Origin: Nitrososphaeria archaeon
GTDB lineage: Archaea > Thermoproteota > Nitrososphaeria > JACIWG01
DNA length: 13,312 bases
Direction: 5' to 3'
Assembly (NCBI GenBank): GCA_014361085.1
Contig: JACIWG010000032.1
Span: forward strand, 1-13,312
Of this stretch, positions 1 to 6,644 are shown in pieces (position 1 is the first letter of the stretch; each line of letters opens with the position of its first letter). Position numbers and translations under genes: made by a program. Under the pieces are notes generated by a model. It worked only from the letters and a program-made list of their open reading frames with translations, did no database searches and was not told the DNA's origin.

Positions 1-2
1 TA

Positions 3-1685
3 GTTAATGAATTTAATAATTTAATAGACATATATGCTGAGCCAGAATTTAAGTCAAAATGGAAAGTTAGTATACAAGATAGTAGCGTTGCATTTGGTTC
101 AGCAAAGGACCGTTGGGGCTTCAATTTTATGATTGCACAAAAGAAGGGTGTCCGATTTAGTGACATATACAAGGCATATGAGGCAGGTAACATTAAGATT
201 CTCGCCGAAAACTTTCCATTACATGATGCTATACTTTCAATGGTAATAAGGCATCATCCTCCCCCTCATGTTGCGCAAAGATACCGTATTCCAAAGATAT
301 GGAAGGGTGACCTAAATTCAGAAGTAGGCCAAGCTCTCTTAAACTGTGATGAAAAAGGCCCTGTTGTAATGATGGTGACAAACGTGGTCGTTGATCCTCA
401 AGCGGGTGTTGTTGCTGTAGGCCGTCTCTTTTCTGGAACTGTTCATGATGGTGACATACTTTACCTGCATAATGCAAAAACACAGGCTCGCGTGCAATCT
501 GTAAGCATGTTCATGGGCCCATTCAGAGAAATTGTTGGTGTTCTTACAGCAGGCAATATACCTGCTCTGCTAGGACTAGATGCTGCGAGGGCAGGCGAAA
601 CAGTATCTTCAATAAAGGATATAACGCCATTTGAACAGATAAGATATGTATCTGAACCTGTAGTGACTATTGCTGTAGAACCAAAGTATCCAAGAGACTT
701 ACCTAAACTTATTGAAACATTGAGAAAATTGTCAATAGAAGATCCCAATCTTGTAATCAAAATAAATGAAGAGACTGGGGAAATGCTAATGTCAGGTATG
801 GGTGTGCTACATTTAGAAATAGCGACAACGCTTATCACTCAGACTGGTTTAGAAATAATAACTACCCCTCCATTAATTAACTATCGTGAAACTATAAGGG
901 CTTCAGCTGGGCCTGTTATGGCAAAATCTCCAAACAAACATAATCGTATTTTTATGCGAGTGGAACCATTATCTGCTGAAGTTATTGAATTAATAAGGAA
1001 TAATACTATTAATGATCAACTTGACAGAAAGACGATTGCAAAAATACTAAGAGACCATGGATGGGATGCAGATGAAGCTAGAAATGTGGTCGCTATTGAT
1101 CCAAGAGGTAACCTATTTGTTGATGCAACAAAAGGTGTCCAATTTATGCAGGAATCTATTGATTCAATAAGAGTCGGCTTCTTTGATGTAATGGAAAATG
1201 GTCCCTTAGCACAGGAACCATGTAGAGGTGTTAAAGTAGTTCTACATCATGCCGAATTCCATGAAGATCCTGCCCATAGAACTTATGCCCAACTTTTACC
1301 AGCATCTAGGCGTGCAATATTAGGTGCCATGCTTCTAGCTAATCCAACATTACTGGAACCTGTTTTAGGTATAGAAGTTAAAGCGAATACTGACTTAATT
1401 GGCGCAATAGCAGGTGTAATTTCTGCAAGGAGAGGAAAAATGCTTAATGTAGAACAAAAGGGTGTCTTAACAATCATAGAAGGTGTTATACCTGCCGCGG
1501 AAACATTTGATTTGAGTGAGGCTATGCGTGGTGCAACCGCTGGCAAAGCTATGTGGAATACACACTTTAAAGAATGGAGTCCTGTTCCATCAAATCTCTT
1601 ACCACAACTAATTGCATCAATTAGAAAGAGGAAAGGATTAAGTGAATCTCCACCATCACCTGAGGAATTCATTGACAAAGAATAG
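3..1685 (+). CDS. fusA: Translation elongation factor 2 (EF-2), 5'-truncated by window edge
   Basis: GTPase that drives ribosomal translocation. The reading frame is open from base 3 with no start, so the gene begins left of the window; 560 residues are visible of the roughly 730 usual for archaeal EF-2, and the GTP-binding motifs are missing. The first visible part has SAKDRWGF, the end of the G domain. Domain II follows at about residues 114-160, domain III at 218-282 (GMGVLHLEI), domain IV from about 290 (SPNKHNRI, KGVQFMQE, EPCRGVKV) and domain V from about 450 (LLEPVLGIEV, ARRGKML). The diphthamide histidine is present (codon 1275-1277, fragment residue 425), but the loop reads HRTYAQ where archaeal EF-2 normally reads HRGPAQ. 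The stop is 1 nt from the end of the convergent winged-helix gene. The family call is firm; whether this is the main EF-2 or a paralogue is open. Confidence 0.96.
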   Translation, partial: VNEFNNLIDIYAEPEFKSKWKVSIQDSSVAFGSAKDRWGFNFMIAQKKGVRFSDIYKAYEAGNIKILAENFPLHDAILSMVIRHHPPPHVAQRYRIPKIWKGDLNSEVGQALLNCDEKGPVVMMVTNVVVDPQAGVVAVGRLFSGTVHDGDILYLHNAKTQARVQSVSMFMGPFREIVGVLTAGNIPALLGLDAARAGETVSSIKDITPFEQIRYVSEPVVTIAVEPKYPRDLPKLIETLRKLSIEDPNLVIKINEETGEMLMSGMGVLHLEIATTLITQTGLEIITTPPLINYRETIRASAGPVMAKSPNKHNRIFMRVEPLSAEVIELIRNNTINDQLDRKTIAKILRDHGWDADEARNVVAIDPRGNLFVDATKGVQFMQESIDSIRVGFFDVMENGPLAQEPCRGVKVVLHHAEFHEDPAHRTYAQLLPASRRAILGAMLLANPTLLEPVLGIEVKANTDLIGAIAGVISARRGKMLNVEQKGVLTIIEGVIPAAETFDLSEAMRGATAGKAMWNTHFKEWSPVPSNLLPQLIASIRKRKGLSESPPSPEEFIDKE

Positions 1686-1686
1686 G

Positions 1687-1980
1687 TCAAATATATCCTT
1701 TGATATAATTTTCTTCTTCAATATCTTCCAATTCAGTGAAAAAATCTTTGAGTATACGTGTAACTCTATTATCTTCTAGACTTATAATTCTTATTTTACC
1801 AAACCTCTTTTGCTTAATTAAACCCTCACTTTCAAGTTCAGTTAAGTACCTTTCAATAAACTTATATGAAATTTTTGTTCTTTTAAGTAATGCTGAAATG
1901 TTTATTTCATTTTCTTTTAATAAAATTCTTAAAATTTTAAATTTACCTTTACTGTCGAAAAATGTAAAATCCTTATCCAT
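1687..1980 (-). CDS. Small winged-helix DNA-binding protein downstream of orc1/cdc6
   Basis: A 97-residue protein, probably a DNA-binding regulator. After a short lead (FDSKGKFKILRILLKEN) it has a helix-turn-helix: NISALLKRTKISYKFIERYL is the helix pair, then a wing-like stretch, LIKQKRFGKIRIISL. It ends in an acidic helix, DFFTELEDIEEEN. This resembles the ArsR/MarR-like single-domain regulators common in archaea, but no ligand or metal-binding residues are evident. Its ATG lies inside the end of the orc1/cdc6 gene (8-nt overlap, ATGGATAA), so the two are co-transcribed and probably translationally coupled. It could regulate the operon or assist origin binding; nothing in the sequence decides this. 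It meets EF-2 tail to tail with a 1-nt gap. Confidence 0.8.
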   Translation of the reverse strand: MDKDFTFFDSKGKFKILRILLKENEINISALLKRTKISYKFIERYLTELESEGLIKQKRFGKIRIISLEDNRVTRILKDFFTELEDIEEENYIKGYI

Positions 1981-3142
1981 ATCCTAGTCTCTCTTTTATT
2001 TCATTATAAAGTTGTTCGGCTGGAATATTCAATAAACTAATTACAGTTGTTCTTCCTCTGGGATCTACCTGCGAAACTTTTGAATCTATAAATTCTTTTT
2101 GAGCCAAATTTTTCACTCTTAACCAGAATTGTGTATGCTTTAAAGCCTCCTTGCCATATTTTTTACACATGATCTTATATTCTTCCTCTAAAATCTTTAA
2201 AGTAATTTGGTCCTCTAACTGTTCTTTCAAAAGCTTTGCTAAAGAAAGAAGAATTATTTTTTCATGTTCATCCAAATAATTCAATTCCTCTTTTCTTATC
2301 TGAGGAGGTAACTGTAATTTTGCTTCCCTCACATGTTCTGGCCTAACCTTTCTTTCTCCCCTGAACTCTGCAATTCTCCCTGAAAGTTGAAGAAGCTCTA
2401 TAGCATATCTTGCATCTCCATACTTTGATGCAAGTTTAGAAATCAAATCTAAGGTTTCGTTTTCTACTGTATCATCTTCAAAAGCTATTAGTACACGATC
2501 ATATAATATATCCTTAAGCTGAGACTCATTATATGATTCAAGCTTAATTATATTTTTTTGGATAGAACTTAAGATACTAGGGTCCGCTTTATCCAAGTAT
2601 GAAAAAGACTTGCTTATAATAATAGAAGATAATATTTGTCTATCAATCACCATCTCCCTTATCCTCGTTATAACATAAAGTGGCTCTATACCCTCATGTG
2701 AGACAAGGGCATCAAATTCATCAAAAATCACTATCACATGCACCTTTTCTTCACTCAATTTTGATATAAAATATTGCACAATTTCATCTAAGGAAAAGCC
2801 TCGGTTTGGGAAAGAGTGCCCTATAGAAGAAAGGATACTATTCAATATGCTTCCAAAGACCCTGTTAACCCTACAGTTAGTATAGTAAGTTTTTAATCTA
2901 ACATCATTTAAGATATACTGACTTTCTACATGTTGAATAAATTTTTTAGATATAAGCGTCTTTCCACTTCCGACAGGCCCTACTATAAAAACTTGTTGGC
3001 TGTTTCTTTTAGGATCCTTTAAAATCATTCTAAAAAAGCTTTTCAACTTATTTAGTTCATTTTCTCTATGCGGTATCCTTTTAGGAATATATTCTGGAGA
3101 AAGTTTACTTTCATCCTTGAATATCCGATATTCTTCTATCAT
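1973..3142 (-). CDS. Orc1/Cdc6-family replication initiator-like AAA+ ATPase
   Basis: A 389-residue homologue of archaeal origin-binding initiators, which mark replication origins and help load MCM. Walker A is GPVGSGKT (residues 55-62), Walker B VIVIFDE (Asp141, Glu142), and sensor 2 GDARYA (Arg245). A C-terminal winged-helix region spans about 285-385. Length and order match the family. Two usual positions differ: the sensor-1 segment reads ISKSF (Lys178) where the family has ISN or ITN, and the DPRV motif reads DPSI (187-190), losing the arginine. These changes suggest a divergent paralogue, perhaps one that binds ATP but turns it over poorly. The ATG at 3142 follows T/A-rich boxes at 3157-3164 and about 3171-3182, with no clear ribosome site. 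It is first in an operon with the small winged-helix gene. Confidence 0.88.
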   Translation of the reverse strand: MIEEYRIFKDESKLSPEYIPKRIPHRENELNKLKSFFRMILKDPKRNSQQVFIVGPVGSGKTLISKKFIQHVESQYILNDVRLKTYYTNCRVNRVFGSILNSILSSIGHSFPNRGFSLDEIVQYFISKLSEEKVHVIVIFDEFDALVSHEGIEPLYVITRIREMVIDRQILSSIIISKSFSYLDKADPSILSSIQKNIIKLESYNESQLKDILYDRVLIAFEDDTVENETLDLISKLASKYGDARYAIELLQLSGRIAEFRGERKVRPEHVREAKLQLPPQIRKEELNYLDEHEKIILLSLAKLLKEQLEDQITLKILEEEYKIMCKKYGKEALKHTQFWLRVKNLAQKEFIDSKVSQVDPRGRTTVISLLNIPAEQLYNEIKERLGYG

Positions 3143-3156
3143 CTTTGCATAAAGAT

Positions 3157-3182
3157 AATTTAAACGATTATTTAACTATAAC
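3157..3182 (-). promoter_or_regulatory. Probable TATA region for the orc1-like operon
   Basis: Two candidate boxes lie upstream of the ATG at 3142 on the minus strand: TTTAAATT centred near 3160 and TTATAGTTAAAT centred near 3177. The second puts the transcript start about 10 nt before the ATG; the first gives essentially no leader. Assigned from spacing and composition only. Confidence 0.4.
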
Positions 3183-3354
3183 TTTAGTTTAATTATATAA
3201 ATGATAGAGAGAGGTGAACGAAAATAAAATTAGGGCTCTGAACTCAAGATCTATCACATAATTATTTCGAGGCCTTCTTTCTTCATCGCCCAACAAAATA
3301 TATTTAAAAACCAATTTATAGACCTTATTGTTAAAATATTACCTAGGGAGCAGC
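3183..3354. other. Intergenic region beside orc1-like gene; no origin repeat seen
   Basis: Archaeal origins often sit next to orc1/cdc6, so this gap (3143-3354) was searched by eye. Its left part, about 3155-3205, is very AT-rich and holds the short dyad AACTA/TAGTT around TAACTT. No ORB-type repeat (TCCA-N-TGGA core with a G string) is visible on either strand. The right part holds the promoter of the downstream gene. An origin is possible but not supported by any repeat. Confidence 0.3.
3299..3308 (+). promoter_or_regulatory. Probable TATA box for the 3355 gene
   Basis: ATATTTAAAA, centred near 3304, predicts transcription from about 3329. That suits either a leaderless TTG start at 3328 or a leader of about 25 nt carrying GGGAG (3346-3350) before the ATG at 3355. 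A second box, TTTATA at 3315-3320, would favour the ATG. Confidence 0.45.
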
Positions 3355-3765
3355 ATGGTAGAAATAAACTTGACAGTACATTTGAATAAGATGAGAACAT
3401 TCCTAATAAATAGTACATGTCGCTCTTTTATGCCAAAAAGTTATTTAAAAAACCCTGATATTTTTCCAGAAAAGGAAACAGGTCCGGGTGCAATATACAT
3501 AGAAGCAGTTGATAAGGTAACTCTTACAAAAAAGTATGATATAACTTTCGTAAACGCGAAGGATGTTCTAGGAATAATATATGTGTCTAAGAGTGGTAAC
3601 ACGAAATTAAAATGGAGACAAATTAGTGGCAAAATAGGAAAACTGACTGGCACTGCCTCAGCAAATTCAATAGCCAATTTGATAGATTCTGGAATATTAA
3701 CTCAAGAACAAATAAAAAACATGCTTCTCAAAGAGGCGGAAACTTCTTCCTCCGAAGAGCAATAG
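3355..3765 (+). CDS. Unrecognised small protein, beta-rich core with helical acidic tail
   Basis: A 136-residue protein that I do not recognise. The N-terminal part is basic and mixed (TVHLNKMRTFLINS). The middle, about residues 42-95, alternates short hydrophobic strands with turns (GPGAIYIEAV, YDITFV, VLGIIYV) and ends in a basic patch, KLKWRQISGKIGKL. The C-terminal third is helical (SIANLIDSGILTQEQIKNML) and closes with the acidic SSSEEQ. There is no signal peptide or membrane segment. The basic core with an acidic tail would suit a nucleic-acid-binding protein, but that is only a guess. The ATG at 3355 has GGGAG four bases upstream; an in-frame TTG at 3328 would add nine residues and could be a leaderless start. 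Its last 38 nt overlap the convergent UPF0282 gene, so both reading frames are constrained there. Confidence 0.7.
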   Translation: MVEINLTVHLNKMRTFLINSTCRSFMPKSYLKNPDIFPEKETGPGAIYIEAVDKVTLTKKYDITFVNAKDVLGIIYVSKSGNTKLKWRQISGKIGKLTGTASANSIANLIDSGILTQEQIKNMLLKEAETSSSEEQ

Positions 3766-4699
3766 GCAAGTTAGCCCATCTAATAAATTCTTCACTAGGC
3801 TCAAATTCACGATATAATTCCACCCGTCTTGCCTCAAGTAGTTGGTTACTCTTTCCTTGAAATTCTGCAAAAGTCTTTACTTGATTATTGAATACCATCG
3901 CTTTATCTCTCAACTCTTCAATAAAAGCAACTGCTCTATCATCTCTTAAAATGTGGTGGTCCAATATCATTAACTTTGTTTTTTCAACGAGTTTAGAGAG
4001 ATTATTTTTTGCAATAAAATAGTTTTTTTCTTCAAAACTATTAAGATATGTCGGCGGTCCTCCAATAACTAATATATCAGGACTTTCATCTAAAATAGTG
4101 TTGATTGCCTGTTCTGAGATCGCCCCCTGAACATCAGATGCATGCAAAAAGGTCAACCCAGGGCTTCTTACAATGGTGGCTAAAACATATCCAAGTTTAC
4201 TGTTTTCTTCCCCATGGAATAATGGCCTACTAAACTTTAGTGTTGTCCCACCAAAATAGAAACACTGGCTATCTGCTTTAATAACCTTTTTTGCAACATT
4301 TTTAACAGCCTTATTAAATAATTGCCCCCTTATTTTTTGGCTAAAATTAATATCTCTATCAAAATCTTTAAAATATACTATCTTATCAGAATAAATTTCC
4401 CTTGCAACACTTTGATCGCTCCATGTCCATAAAGTATCAGTGTCTTCAAAAAATGGTGAAAAATGGTCGAAGTGATAATGTGAAACTATAATTGCTTCAG
4501 AACGTTCAGCATGCTCCTTGATCACTTTTCTAGCTTTTTCTAAGGCTTGATATTCTAAAGGATGTGGTAAACGGCCGAATCTTGGCGCTAATGCTGCCCC
4601 TGCATCAATAAGAATTTTTAGATCAGGTGTTTCAACATATGTTGCAGTAGACCTTACACCCATACTTTCTGCACAAAGGGGTCTTACCAGTATCTTCAA
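3728..4699 (-). CDS. UPF0282-family metallo-beta-lactamase-fold hydrolase
   Basis: A predicted metal-dependent hydrolase of the UPF0282 family, an archaeal branch of the metallo-beta-lactamase fold whose substrate is unknown to me. The N-terminal signature (AESMGVRSTATYVET) and LIDAGAALAPRFGRLPHP match this family. Counting from the TTG at 4705, the metal-binding motif HYHFDH is at 76-81, with later ligands at His164 (LFHGEEN), Asp191 (HASDVQG) and His250/251 (LDHH), so the active site looks complete. Two in-frame TTG starts exist, 4705 and 4699. The second gives MKILVRPL, closest to the usual family start, and lies about 24 nt from the centre of the TATA box at 4721-4726, implying a leaderless transcript. 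It is cytoplasmic and stands alone: divergent from the gene at 4770, with its 3' end overlapping the gene at 3355-3765. Confidence 0.88.
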   Translation of the reverse strand: MKILVRPLCAESMGVRSTATYVETPDLKILIDAGAALAPRFGRLPHPLEYQALEKARKVIKEHAERSEAIIVSHYHFDHFSPFFEDTDTLWTWSDQSVAREIYSDKIVYFKDFDRDINFSQKIRGQLFNKAVKNVAKKVIKADSQCFYFGGTTLKFSRPLFHGEENSKLGYVLATIVRSPGLTFLHASDVQGAISEQAINTILDESPDILVIGGPPTYLNSFEEKNYFIAKNNLSKLVEKTKLMILDHHILRDDRAVAFIEELRDKAMVFNNQVKTFAEFQGKSNQLLEARRVELYREFEPSEEFIRWANLPIALRRKKFPPL

Positions 4700-4720
4700 C
4701 GGCAAAAGGCTACCAGACGG

Positions 4721-4730
4721 TATAAATTAA
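4721..4730. promoter_or_regulatory. Shared T/A box between divergent genes
   Basis: TATAAATTAA sits midway between the divergent UPF0282 gene and the gene at 4770. Read on the minus strand, TTTATA (4726-4721) is about 24 nt before the TTG at 4699. Read on the plus strand, it predicts a transcript start near 4749. One box, or two overlapping ones, may therefore serve both directions. Confidence 0.45.
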
Positions 4731-4740
4731 TTTTTATTTC

Positions 4741-4763
4741 CCCCCATACCATAGATGTGGGGG
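4741..4763 (+). repeat. GC-rich hairpin before the 4770 gene
   Basis: CCCCCATA (4741-4748) can pair with TATC-free segment TGTGGGGG (4756-4763): six Watson-Crick pairs, then a G-T wobble and an A-T pair, around a 7-nt loop. The right arm holds GGGGGT, the only candidate ribosome site for the ATG at 4770, so folding would hide it if the leader includes the left arm. A three-codon ORF, ATG TGG GGG TAG (4755-4766), lies inside the hairpin and ends 3 nt before the real ATG. Confidence 0.4.
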
Positions 4764-4769
4764 TAGCAA

Positions 4770-5099
4770 ATGGTATTAGTTAAAGTGTTTAGGATAACTA
4801 GTTATACAGCACCAGATACTGGAGAGCCTGGCAAGCAAATTGAATTAGTTGAAGTAAAAAGTCAACCATTTATTTCACACCAATATGGTGATGAAGCTGC
4901 ACGTATGGCGCAATCAATTATTACACAGATACAATCAATGGGCCTTTTCCCTCCTGTTCCAAAAGAAATAAATTATCCCAAAGTAATTCTTTTTCTAACA
5001 GAAAAAGAATTTGATCAGCTTGGAATACCTATGAACGTTAATGATACGTACGAAATGATCTTTGAAAAAGAAAAAATTATATTTAAGTTACCTGAATAA
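4770..5099 (+). CDS. Small conserved protein, possibly arcadin-1
   Basis: A 109-residue soluble protein. It opens with a strand-rich segment (VKVFRITSYTAPDTGEPGKQ, residues 4-23), then a helix with DEAARMAQSIITQIQSMG, and ends with two strands and a helix (KVILFLTEKEFDQLGI, TYEMIFEKEKIIFKL). The overall pattern and the SYT-DTGEPGK start remind me of arcadin-1, a small partner encoded with the archaeal actin crenactin, but I am recalling the pattern and cannot confirm it. No crenactin gene is in the window. The ATG at 4770 follows GGGGGT by six bases. A box for the downstream tRNA lies inside the last codons of this gene. Confidence 0.7.
   Translation: MVLVKVFRITSYTAPDTGEPGKQIELVEVKSQPFISHQYGDEAARMAQSIITQIQSMGLFPPVPKEINYPKVILFLTEKEFDQLGIPMNVNDTYEMIFEKEKIIFKLPE
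5078..5087 (+). promoter_or_regulatory. Possible TATA box for tRNA-Gly
   Basis: TTATATTTAA lies inside the end of the upstream coding region. Its centre near 5082 predicts transcription from about 5107, a leader of roughly 14 nt before the mature tRNA end at 5121. Inferred from spacing only. Confidence 0.35.
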
Positions 5100-5120
5100 A
5101 TTAAGGGTAAACAGAAATTT

Positions 5121-5194
5121 GCGGCGTTGATCTAGTGGTCTAAGATGCCAGCCCCCCAAGCTGGATATCCCGGGTTCGAATCCCGGACGCCGCA
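5121..5194 (+). tRNA. tRNA-Gly (anticodon CCC), no intron, no encoded CCA
   Basis: All four arms fold. The acceptor is GCGGCGT (5121-5127) with ACGCCGC (5187-5193) and discriminator A5194. The D stem is ATCT/AGAT around AGTGGTCTA. The anticodon stem is CCAGC/GCTGG around the loop CCCCCAA (5153-5159). The variable region is five bases, and the T arm is CCGGG TTCGAAT CCCGG. The anticodon at 5155-5157 is CCC, which reads GGG. C2-G71, C35, C36 and A73 agree with glycine identity. Position 33, almost always T, is C here (5154). The length is 74 nt. CCA must be added after transcription. Confidence 0.95.
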
Positions 5195-5272
5195 TCTCTC
5201 TATTTTACTGCGGGAGTCTAATATTGTGTTATAGAAGCATTTTTGAAAGAAAAAGGATGGGATACTATAATT

Positions 5273-5280
5273 CTTATATA
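5273..5280 (+). promoter_or_regulatory. Probable TATA box for the DUF116 gene
   Basis: CTTATATA, centred near 5277, predicts a transcript start near 5302, at or next to the in-frame ATG codons 5297 and 5303. No ribosome site precedes either, so a leaderless message fits. Confidence 0.45.
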
Positions 5281-5296
5281 CATCAATTTGGTTAAT

Positions 5297-5917
5297 ATGC
5301 GTATGCCTTATAAGTTCAATTTTGACTTGACATCAATATCAAAAAATTTTTTTAAAGAATTATTGGTTGTTGCATATAAGGCAAATACTTATGGAAAGAT
5401 TGGATTAAGGGCAAAAAATTTAGTAAAAAAATTTAGGTTAAATGAAATTATAGGTGTTGATTTATCTGAAGCAATTTCTCTTGTAGAAGACTTACTAACA
5501 GTTTACGTAAAAAATATTCAAAATAAGTCGTCATTTGAATCAACAAATAAGCGTGCACTATTTTTGCCACATTGTGCAAGAAAATATATGGACAATCGAT
5601 GCAAAGCTATATTTGACCCAAAAGTGCCTACATATATTTGCCAAGCATGTTCTGAAGACTGCATTGTTAATCAATCATCTAAAATCGCAAGAGAAAGAGG
5701 ATATGATGTTTTTGTTGTCCCAGGTGGTTCGTGTTTGCCGAAAATACTTAAGGAAAGAGGATACGAAGGTGTGGTTGGTGTTGCCTGTAGTCAAGAATTA
5801 AAGCTAGCTGCCTTAGTTTTGGAAAGATTCGGTATTCCGGGACAAGGTATACCTTTAATTAGAAACGGATGTTCTAACACAAAATTTGAGCTTGAAGTGT
5901 TAAATTCAATATTGTGA
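5297..5917 (+). CDS. DUF116-family cysteine-rich protein
   Basis: A 206-residue protein of the DUF116 family, whose biochemical role I do not know. The first 80 residues are helical. The conserved part begins at LFLPHCARKY and carries Cys93, 102, 115, 118 and 122 (spacing CX8CX12CX2CX3C), then VVPGGSCLPKIL (Cys146), GVACSQEL (Cys164) and NGCSNT (Cys192). The clustered cysteines suggest a bound Fe-S cluster or zinc; this is inference. The start could be ATG 5297 or ATG 5303. The TATA box at 5273-5280 fits the second slightly better, while the frame also stays open upstream to a TTG at 5243. The protein lacks a signal peptide and is probably cytoplasmic. The gene converges on the flavoprotein with a 13-nt gap, both ending just before the moa operon, but nothing ties it functionally to that operon. 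Confidence 0.88.
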   Translation: MRMPYKFNFDLTSISKNFFKELLVVAYKANTYGKIGLRAKNLVKKFRLNEIIGVDLSEAISLVEDLLTVYVKNIQNKSSFESTNKRALFLPHCARKYMDNRCKAIFDPKVPTYICQACSEDCIVNQSSKIARERGYDVFVVPGGSCLPKILKERGYEGVVGVACSQELKLAALVLERFGIPGQGIPLIRNGCSNTKFELEVLNSIL

Positions 5918-5930
5918 TTGAATTTAAGTA

Positions 5931-6644
5931 TTAGTACATGAGTTTCCTGTTAGAAGCCACCTTTACACTGGTAACGATTTCCTTCCTTCTCTCGCATGTC
6001 TTCTCAATACTATTTACCATCTTCTCTATGTTAACATTAACCTTATACCATTTTGTTATATCATAAATTCGTCTAGCAGCTTTTACAACGTTATATCCTA
6101 CATTATATGCGCTTAGAATTGCCTCCCTATTATCTAATACGTCCTTTTTACTATGGTGGTATGAAAGGGCCCAAGGTGGAATATGTACTCCCATGCTATT
6201 AAATGTAACCATTAAGTATGAGATTGCCATTATAGACCCCGAATCATTTCCTACTGCTATAAATCCAGCAACCTTTCCATCCAATAAACTTTTTTTAATA
6301 TGAAATATCATGTTTTCCATACTTGTTAGTCTATCAATTAAGTTCTTTAATTGTCCACTAACCATGTACCAGTATAATGGTGTAGCTATAATGAACCCTT
6401 GTGCACTGAGAATTTTTTCTCCGAGTTTATTAAAGTCATCATCTTCAATCAAGCATGGGAATTTGCATTCTCTTGTACTATTGGACACACAACCTATGCA
6501 AGGCTTAATATTGTGTTCATAAAGGTGCACTATTTCTGATTCTCCTCTCGCATCTATAACACCACGGTTAGCTGCTAACAGTAACTTTTGAGACTGACCA
6601 TTGGCTCTAGGTGATGCATTTATTAACAATATTTTGGGTTTCAT
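5931..6644 (-). CDS. Flavodoxin-fold NAD(P)H-dependent FMN reductase-like / iron-sulfur flavoprotein
   Basis: A 237-residue oxidoreductase of the NADPH-dependent FMN reductase family. The phosphate-binding loop is SPRANGQSQ (residues 11-19), and the second FMN contact is TPLYWYMVSGQLKNLIDR (88-105). Between them, four cysteines, Cys49, 52, 60 and 64 (CX2CX7CX3C), lie where iron-sulfur flavoproteins carry their 4Fe-4S site, although the spacing differs from the compact motif usual in that group. The 60 C-terminal residues are basic and helical. The electron donor and acceptor are unknown. The ATG at 6644 is preferred over GTG 6653: a TATA box at 6661-6669 is about 22 nt away, and GTG would sit in the GGGTGG that could act as ribosome site. 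The gene is single, divergent from moaC across a 236-nt spacer. Confidence 0.88.
   Translation of the reverse strand: MKPKILLINASPRANGQSQKLLLAANRGVIDARGESEIVHLYEHNIKPCIGCVSNSTRECKFPCLIEDDDFNKLGEKILSAQGFIIATPLYWYMVSGQLKNLIDRLTSMENMIFHIKKSLLDGKVAGFIAVGNDSGSIMAISYLMVTFNSMGVHIPPWALSYHHSKKDVLDNREAILSAYNVGYNVVKAARRIYDITKWYKVNVNIEKMVNSIEKTCERRKEIVTSVKVASNRKLMY

Noticed and set aside
461..838. 125-residue minus-strand ORF inside EF-2
   Set aside because: Shadow of the EF-2 frame; composition and lack of motifs do not suggest a gene.
1283..1690. 135-residue minus-strand ORF across the end of EF-2
   Set aside because: Antisense to conserved domains IV-V of EF-2 and overlaps the end of the winged-helix gene; no recognisable motif.
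3190..3300. Possible C/D box guide RNA between the orc1-like gene and the 3355 gene (GCGATGAA and GTGATAGA on the minus strand; CTGA on the plus strand)
   Set aside because: Boxes do not fall in the C-D'-C'-D order with proper spacing on either strand; D boxes are missing on the strand that has the C-like boxes.
3143..3354. Replication origin next to orc1/cdc6
   Set aside because: AT-rich, but no ORB or mini-ORB repeats seen; left as an open possibility only.
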